Shown: piece by piece, positions 58,577 to 64,000 of the stretch
Position numbering within the stretch: position 1 is the stretch's first letter
Layout of the letters: each line of letters starts with the position of its first letter
Notes under the pieces: generated by a model
Databases searched by the model: none
The model's input: only the letters and a program-made list of their open reading frames with translations
Told to the model about the DNA's origin: nothing
Position numbers and translations under genes: made by a program
Origin: Spinellus fusiger
Taxonomy: Eukaryota; Mucoromycota; Mucoromycetes; Mucorales; Phycomycetaceae
Direction of reading: 5' to 3'
Length of the DNA: 64,000 nucleotides
Assembly: GCA_025094145.1 (NCBI GenBank)
Contig: JALLLS010000008.1
Location: 310,001-374,000 of the forward strand

Positions 58577-60296
58577 TTCTATAAGAGTCACAGTTAAAAG
58601 ATACTCTTATTTGAGCAAACCAATCCTACAGAATGAAACTATAATAAAGGGCTTTTAGCAAACAACCTTACTGTGATGAATTTCATCCTCCTCCAACGAA
58701 TATCTGGCCAATGCCTATTGCAGTCCATACAAAACAAAAGTTGCTATTTACTAATAATTTCACACACTATAGAGTCAATGTATGGTAATATTATTCATAA
58801 TTCTATATTATCCAGGTGTCAATACCCTAGGTCATATTTTCAAATTGAATTCTTCATTTATTGACTGGTACCTTAAATTCGCCTGTTGATGATTACAAAA
58901 AAATATCACAATATCATAAATTAGATTATTATAATTACATTTATAGCTCCTACATTTTAATATATAGGTATAGGAGTGATATTTTGTCCCTTTCTGATAT
59001 GGTTTCAATGATGGAGATCAATAGAGCGTATGAAGGCTATGTAGACACAGGAACCTATCTTGGCCCTTCAACTGCTGAGTCCATTTCCAAATACCGACAG
59101 ACTCTTGTATCTCATTCTTTTAATGATAAAAAAAAGTGTGGGGAAGAATTTTTTTTTTCTTAGCATTGCCCAAAGACTGAAGTCTAAATCTCAATGTACA
59201 CTGAACGGTTCCTTATCCATTAAAATGTTTCACAAGTGTTTATGACAGTACGGACTTGTATTATTATTCAAAACAATACAAAGTGTAGTCTTTATAAAAT
59301 GGAATCAATCAATAGACTGTAGAAACATATCCATTATTATCTTACAGTTAAAAGAGGATGCTATAGTTAGGCCTATTGGGATGGGAAGATAGGTTAAGAG
59401 TCCGAAGAAGTATTAAAAGGGTAAGAGACTAACGATCACAAGAAAGTAAATACTTGCTCTGAGTTCAAGGACTATTATTATCATTCAATGTTCTGTAAAG
59501 TCAATTGAACCTATGATGATGGTGTGTTCAATCCTTGTGACTTGATGCAGATGAATAGACCTACACAATCAAATAGACAGTGTATGGTACAGATCCAACA
59601 AAGATGCTGTTTACCTGTCTATCAAAGGAGTGATCTACTATCTATATAAATATACATGCATAAAAAAGTGATTTTCACAGGTATAACATCAAATAAGCTT
59701 CTACTGTCGAAATTTCTTTTTGTAAGTATCAGCATCAAGTTATATCCTTACTTTGCCTGATAGCCACTTTAGACCTTTTCTATATGTACGAAAGATATAA
59801 TAAAAATACATGATCCAGCACTACTTAATAAGTCATATGCAGCATCTCTAACCTTTATTTCTTCTATCACTTGACTTTGGAATATGACATTATTCGAGTT
59901 TTGATTCTCCTATCCAATATTTGTATTTTAATATCTACTGTAGAATGCTCAGAGTGATAACTATAACAAACAATAATAGCAGTAATAAATAGCTAATTTT
60001 TCACTAGAACAATAGGCACCCTCTTGATGTCGACCTCAATATTCCAGTTTATTAATTCATTGAGAGATATTTCATACACACTGCATCTTCCAAAAGCATG
60101 GGCTTTGTTATAGTATAATATAATGGCTCCTTGCTGAAGAGGGTGCTTCTATTTTCAGGATTGAATTCACTATGAAAGGTTTTTTACAGCAGTAATATTT
60201 ATATTCGTCTGTTACATTTTTAGTCTAATAGATTAAATGGTAGAATTCAAACTATTTATATTATTATCATTTCTTAGCATTTTATGAACTATCAAT

Positions 60297-60390
60297 GTAT
60301 TGTATTGTATTGTATTGTATTGTATTGTATTGTATTGTATTGTATTGTATTGTATTGTATTGTATTGTATTGTATTGTATTGTATTACAT
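60297..60390. repeat. (TATTG)n pentanucleotide microsatellite
   Basis: About eighteen uninterrupted TGTAT units, followed shortly by an (ATT)n run (60403-60423). Confidence 0.95.
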
Positions 60391-61576
60391 TGTTATTTTC
60401 ATTATTATTATTATTATTATTATAAATTGAATACTTGAAGCCTGTCATGAAAAGAAAAAAGTCCATAAAGACAGGAAACTATAAATAAATGATAGAAATG
60501 TAAAGCTAAGAATCACCTGCCTACGAGTGACTGGTGCCTATCTATACCATATCAAGCATTATAGTCAATAACGGAAGATAAACCATAATTACTTTGGATA
60601 TCCTTACACTATTTTCATTTATTTACACAGGACTACCTCTCTATGAAGGTGTGTAGTATCTATTGTATCCACTATTCAATAGGTGATGAAAAGGTGTCCA
60701 TTCCACAAGAAAGAAAGAAAGACCCCAATCAATCACTTCAAATGCATAGATTCAAGTGCCACTTTATTTGGATACAAGGTCACCTTGAGAAATGACAAGA
60801 ACAAACTGAATAGAACTTAGTCTATTTTTTGTTTGTTTGATCATTTACATGTACTGTTGATTCAATCGTCTATGATATTCTAAACGCCATACGCCATATA
60901 AACACTATGCTGATGCTTATAAGGATATATAGAATGGTGCTTCAATACCAGTGCATAATATCAGTATGAGATATGACTTCAAGATATATTTCTGCTCAAC
61001 TAAACTTCATATGTAAGATTCATTTGTCAGTTACCACAAATAACACTGTATTTCTGTTTCTTTCTTTCTTTCTTTCTTTCTTTTTACACTCGATGCTATA
61101 GTTAATAATAATAAAAAGGCCAACTATACTTTTTTGGGATAAAATTCAAGGGACACAATAAGTTCAAGATCCTTTTACCGTATAGAATAGAGTTAAACTA
61201 ATAGAGGGCTAAGATAACAACTTATTCTTTTCCATGGACCCAATAGAAGCATGGGAAGGGACACTATCCCACCCTTGTATTTTGTTCTTTTTCTTGGTGA
61301 TTCCTATCCACAGTCTCAATAGATAAACATAGGCTAAAGAGCATCTCTTTCTTTTCTTTTCTTGGCAGGAGAGAGAAATAGAGAGAGTGAATGGGGGTAA
61401 AATAGTCCTGTTCTTATCCACAGCACACCCACAGATTAGAATACCAATGACAAGACAGTAATTTTCATAGTACGACTCATAGACTGACACATCCCCCTGT
61501 TGCATATCAGATCCAGAAGTCCATCCCTGTTAGCCTTGATTCAAGTCTTATCTTATTCTTTCTCTTTCTCTCTCTC

Positions 61577-61579
<3 letters not shown>

Positions 61580-61607
<28 letters not shown>
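61580..61607. repeat. (GT)n microsatellite
   Basis: About fourteen GT units after a TCTCTC run. Confidence 0.9.
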
Positions 61608-61610
<3 letters not shown>

Positions 61611-61791
61611 GATGGATAATAAGCATATGTCTGCACAATTCTAAAATTGGTAATATTGTAATCTCATACTAGAAGTGATAAGTGTCTTCCCTATTTCTGC
61701 TTTTGATTTCATACACCAAAAAAACCCCTTTTTTGTTCTTCCTTGAGGCTGTTTCTGTTTCTGTTTCTGTTTCTCTTTCATTCTACAGTTC

Positions 61792-62476
61792 ATGTCCAAG
61801 CTAAGACTTCGTGTTGGCATCATTAGTGCACGTGAATTAGCCATAGCGTAAGTCAGTCTCTATATCTCTGTGGTTTTTACTCATCCCAAGAAAGTGACAA
61901 GTCCGGTGCATCAGATCCCTATGCTGTAGTACGTGTAAAGTAAGGGATGCTTTATTACGATGCCTATCTGATCCACTGATATATATACATATTGATTCAT
62001 ACTGATTCCTATTGATTGTCTTGTTTTGCATAGCGGAAAAAAGTACAAAACAAAAGTCATTGAACAATCAATCAATCCAGAGTGGGATTATGAATTCGAG
62101 ATCCCAATGCATTCTTCTAAACTTCCTGCTCTTTTCTGTATTACTGTATGGGACAAGGATACCTTTGGTAGAGACTTCTTGGGAGAAGTAACTATCCCAT
62201 TTAAAAACATATTTGATCGCAATGCTGGTGGTGTCTCAGATGGTGTTCCTCGTCACTATAAAGATCCAGACAATAGGTCATCCTGGTATGGACTTAGTAA
62301 ACGTAGTGAGAAGAACAATGTGTCGGGTGATATCCAAATTAAATTCGGATTTATGGAGGATCATGTTCGAGACAATCATCAGTAAGTTCATCCATAATGA
62401 CCCACGTGCAGTATTGAGTGAACTAAAAACAAAAGGGAACTCCAAGGTACATAACTGCATGGCAATCCCTCACTAG
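61792..62476 (+). CDS. C2-domain protein
   Basis: A 168-residue protein of little more than one C2 domain, exons 61792-61847, 61895-61939, 62034-62381 and 62419-62476. Landmarks: MSKLRLRVGIISARELA, ADKSGASDPYAVVRVNGKKY (first Ca2+-binding Asp pair), VIEQSINPEWDYEFEIP, and WDKDTFGRDFLGEVTIPF (second Asp cluster), then GVPRHYKDPDNRSSWYGLSK and GDIQIKFGF. Such domains bind acidic phospholipids in the presence of Ca2+. In fungi this type of C2 often precedes a phosphatidylserine decarboxylase (Psd2) domain, but here the coding text appears to end (NHHELKTKGNSKVHNCMAIP) and the next gene begins 250 bases later. The last intron is 37 bases. A short end by truncation of a longer gene cannot be excluded. 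Confidence 0.8.
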
Positions 62477-62727
62477 TTAATGTTCATGACAAGAGATCCA
62501 GTTCTTTATTTTAGCATATCCTCTTCCTGTATCCACCCTTTTGTGTATTACATAAAATTATGCGTTCTCCGTTTAAATCGTGAGAATATTGTGTCATTTT
62601 ATACATATAGAAAGAAAGAAAAAAAGGTTCTGTTAGATGACTGACCTGATTCAAAGGACGACACTCATATAACATCCCATACAACTTGACAAATGTTCTG
62701 TATTTCTCTTCCTTTTACTTTGAAAGA

Positions 62728-64000
62728 ATGAACTCAAAACGTACTCAATGGCAGGTCAAGCCCTCCGATGCCTCCAGACTTGCACACAATCCTATACGCT
62801 CCATTGTGGATAAACTCAAAATTGATCCAAGTGCTACAAAGCAATTCATTAGCTTGGCTGTAGGTGAGTAGTGTGTTCAATTGACTCAGAAAGAACAAGA
62901 ACTAATACCGAGACAATGCATGCTTCGGTTTATAGGTGATCCAACAACATTTGGTAACTTTAATGTTGATCCTGTCTGCAATGATATTGTCATTGAGCAA
63001 CTCAGAAGCTCCAAAAACAACGGCTATATTTGTGCGCATGGTAAGTGTTCATCTAATAAAAAGAAAAGAGTTGACATGGATGCCAATAGGATCGGATGCT
63101 TCCAGAGAAGCTGTTGCAAAGTTAACAAGTCTTCCAGAAGCACCCATTACAAAAGATAATGTTATTTTGACCAGTGGATGTACAACAGCCCTTCAAATGT
63201 GCTTTACTGCTCTTAGTAATAAAGGACAAAACATATTGATTCCTCGTCCCAGCTTCTCTCTTTATACCAGTCTGGCCAAGACTCATCAAGTAGAAGCTCG
63301 ATTCTATAATCTATTGGTAAGGCAATTAGAGTACATTTGGGAGTTATAAGAGACGCTTGCTAATAGACCTATGTAGCCTGAAAGAAACTGGGAAGTCGAT
63401 ATTGAGCATTTAGAGTCTCTGGTGGATGAAAACACTGCCTTTCTTATCGTCAACAAGTAAGTGTGTTCAAACGGCTGTGGATCCTCATTTCCTTCAGTCC
63501 TTCCAACCCCTGTGGCTCTGTGTATACTCATCAACACTTGGAAGCTATTCTCAAAGTAGCCCAGAGACAGTTTCTGCCAGTTGTTGCTGATGAAATCTAT
63601 TGGGATCTTGTTTTCGAAGGAAATAAATTCTATCCACTGGCCTCTATTAACAAAGAGGTACCCATCATATCAGCCAGTGGTTTGTCAAAGAAGTGGATGG
63701 TGCCTGGATGGCGAATGGGCTGGCTTACCATCCATGACCAAATGGGCCGATTGCCTGGGATCTATGAAGCATTTGTCAATTTATCCCAAATAGCACTTCC
63801 CTGCAACAGTTTGATAGATTCCTCAGTTCCTGGTATTCTGAAAAAGACACCTGCCTCATTTCACAAAAACAATATTGAACAACTTCAGGTAAAAAGAGAT
63901 AGAAAGAGACAGAAAGAGACAGACGGATGGCAGGCAGAGAATTAATACTTTAAATAGTGTAACGCTAGAGCAAGCATGGAGGCAGCCTCCAAGGTGGAAA
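62728..64000 (+). CDS. Tyrosine aminotransferase-like enzyme (partial, runs off right edge)
   Basis: PLP fold-type I aminotransferase; visible exons 62728-62863, 62936-63040, 63090-63316, 63377-63456, 63498-63888 and 63958 onward, in frame. Landmarks: NPIRSIVDKLKI and FISLAVGDPTTFGNF (N-terminal), NVILTSGCTTALQMCFTAL, ILIPRPSFSLYTSLAK, PERNWEVDIEHLESL, NNPSNPCGSVYTHQHLE (substrate carboxylate region), VVADEIYWDLVFEG (Asp that binds PLP nitrogen) and SGLSKKWMVPGWRMGW with the PLP lysine. The pattern is that of tyrosine/nicotianamine aminotransferases (TAT) rather than AspC. It converts tyrosine and 2-oxoglutarate to 4-hydroxyphenylpyruvate and glutamate. The last exon (CNARASMEAASKVE) is cut by the window end. 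Confidence 0.92.

Larger units (their letters stand above)
51446..61791. other. 10 kb gene desert with transposon relics
   Basis: No intact host gene. The left third (51446-53870) is AT-rich with TTTATCTA repeats (51530-51560). The middle (53870-58600) holds a helix-turn-helix relic, two Fanzor-like relics and a Tc1 relic framed by long inverted repeats. The right part (58600-61790) has a decayed open frame near 58861-59163, a pentanucleotide repeat (60297-60386) and (GT)n, (TTTC)n microsatellites. Confidence 0.6.

Noticed and set aside
58673..59245. Open frames including DMVSMMEINRAYEGYVDTGT
   Set aside because: Protein-like stretch but no family, no clear start or splice partners; left as unassigned decayed sequence in the desert.
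60233..60466. Minus-strand frame with YNTIQ repeats
   Set aside because: Pure translation of the (TATTG)n microsatellite.

Overview
The window looks like nuclear DNA of a fungus, most likely an early-diverging one (Mucoromycota, probably Mucorales). The evidence is AT-rich DNA, genes cut by many short spliceosomal introns (about 36-90 bases, GT..AG with CTAAC/CTGAC-like branch sites), fungal families such as Ssz1, an arrestin-related adaptor, a Kre9-like GPI protein and a Tea1-like kelch protein, and a decayed transposon whose C-terminal protein signature I associate with Mucorales Fanzor/TnpB elements. The species call is inference; no rRNA, tRNA, phage or bacterial operon was seen.

Layout. 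0-7.2 kb: LMBD2-like membrane protein (runs off the left edge), zinc-less MDR oxidoreductase, EXPERA/TMEM97 protein, histidine phosphatase with a damaged or oddly spliced centre, and an UNC-93-like transporter. 7.2-17.9 kb: mostly gene-poor, with dispersed repeat copies, an arrestin-related adaptor (11.5-13.1 kb) and a 2.4 kb element bounded by ~210-base near-identical inverted repeats. 17.9-24.6 kb: DUF726-type hydrolase, a type II membrane protein, ankyrin protein, Tvp38-like VTT protein, SDHAF1 and CHCHD5/Mix14. 26.5-33.4 kb: GPI-anchored Cys-rich protein, a seven-helix receptor-like protein with a long Ser/Pro-rich tail, and the GINS subunit Sld5. 33.4-37.9 kb: gene-poor, with a Tc1/mariner relic. 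37.9-51.5 kb: PIG-S, neuroguidin/Lcp5, a small Cys-rich protein, a 949-residue kelch/coiled-coil protein, Ssz1 and a Kre9-like GPI protein. 51.5-61.8 kb: transposon graveyard with two tandem Fanzor-like relics and a Tc1 relic enclosed in a second pair of ~213-base inverted repeats. 61.8-64 kb: a C2-domain protein and a tyrosine-aminotransferase-like gene cut by the right edge.

The genes do not form one pathway. Most are housekeeping: GPI anchoring and cell surface (PIG-S plus two GPI-anchored proteins), mitochondrial assembly (SDHAF1 and CHCHD5, tail to tail), DNA replication (Sld5), ribosome biogenesis (neuroguidin), co-translational folding (Ssz1), and membrane traffic or polarity (Tvp38, ART, kelch). 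Exon structures were read by eye and checked by reading-frame continuity across each junction. Three introns appear to use GC..AG borders. I found no clearly new multi-gene system; the most unusual structures are the two long-inverted-repeat elements and the Fanzor-like relics.
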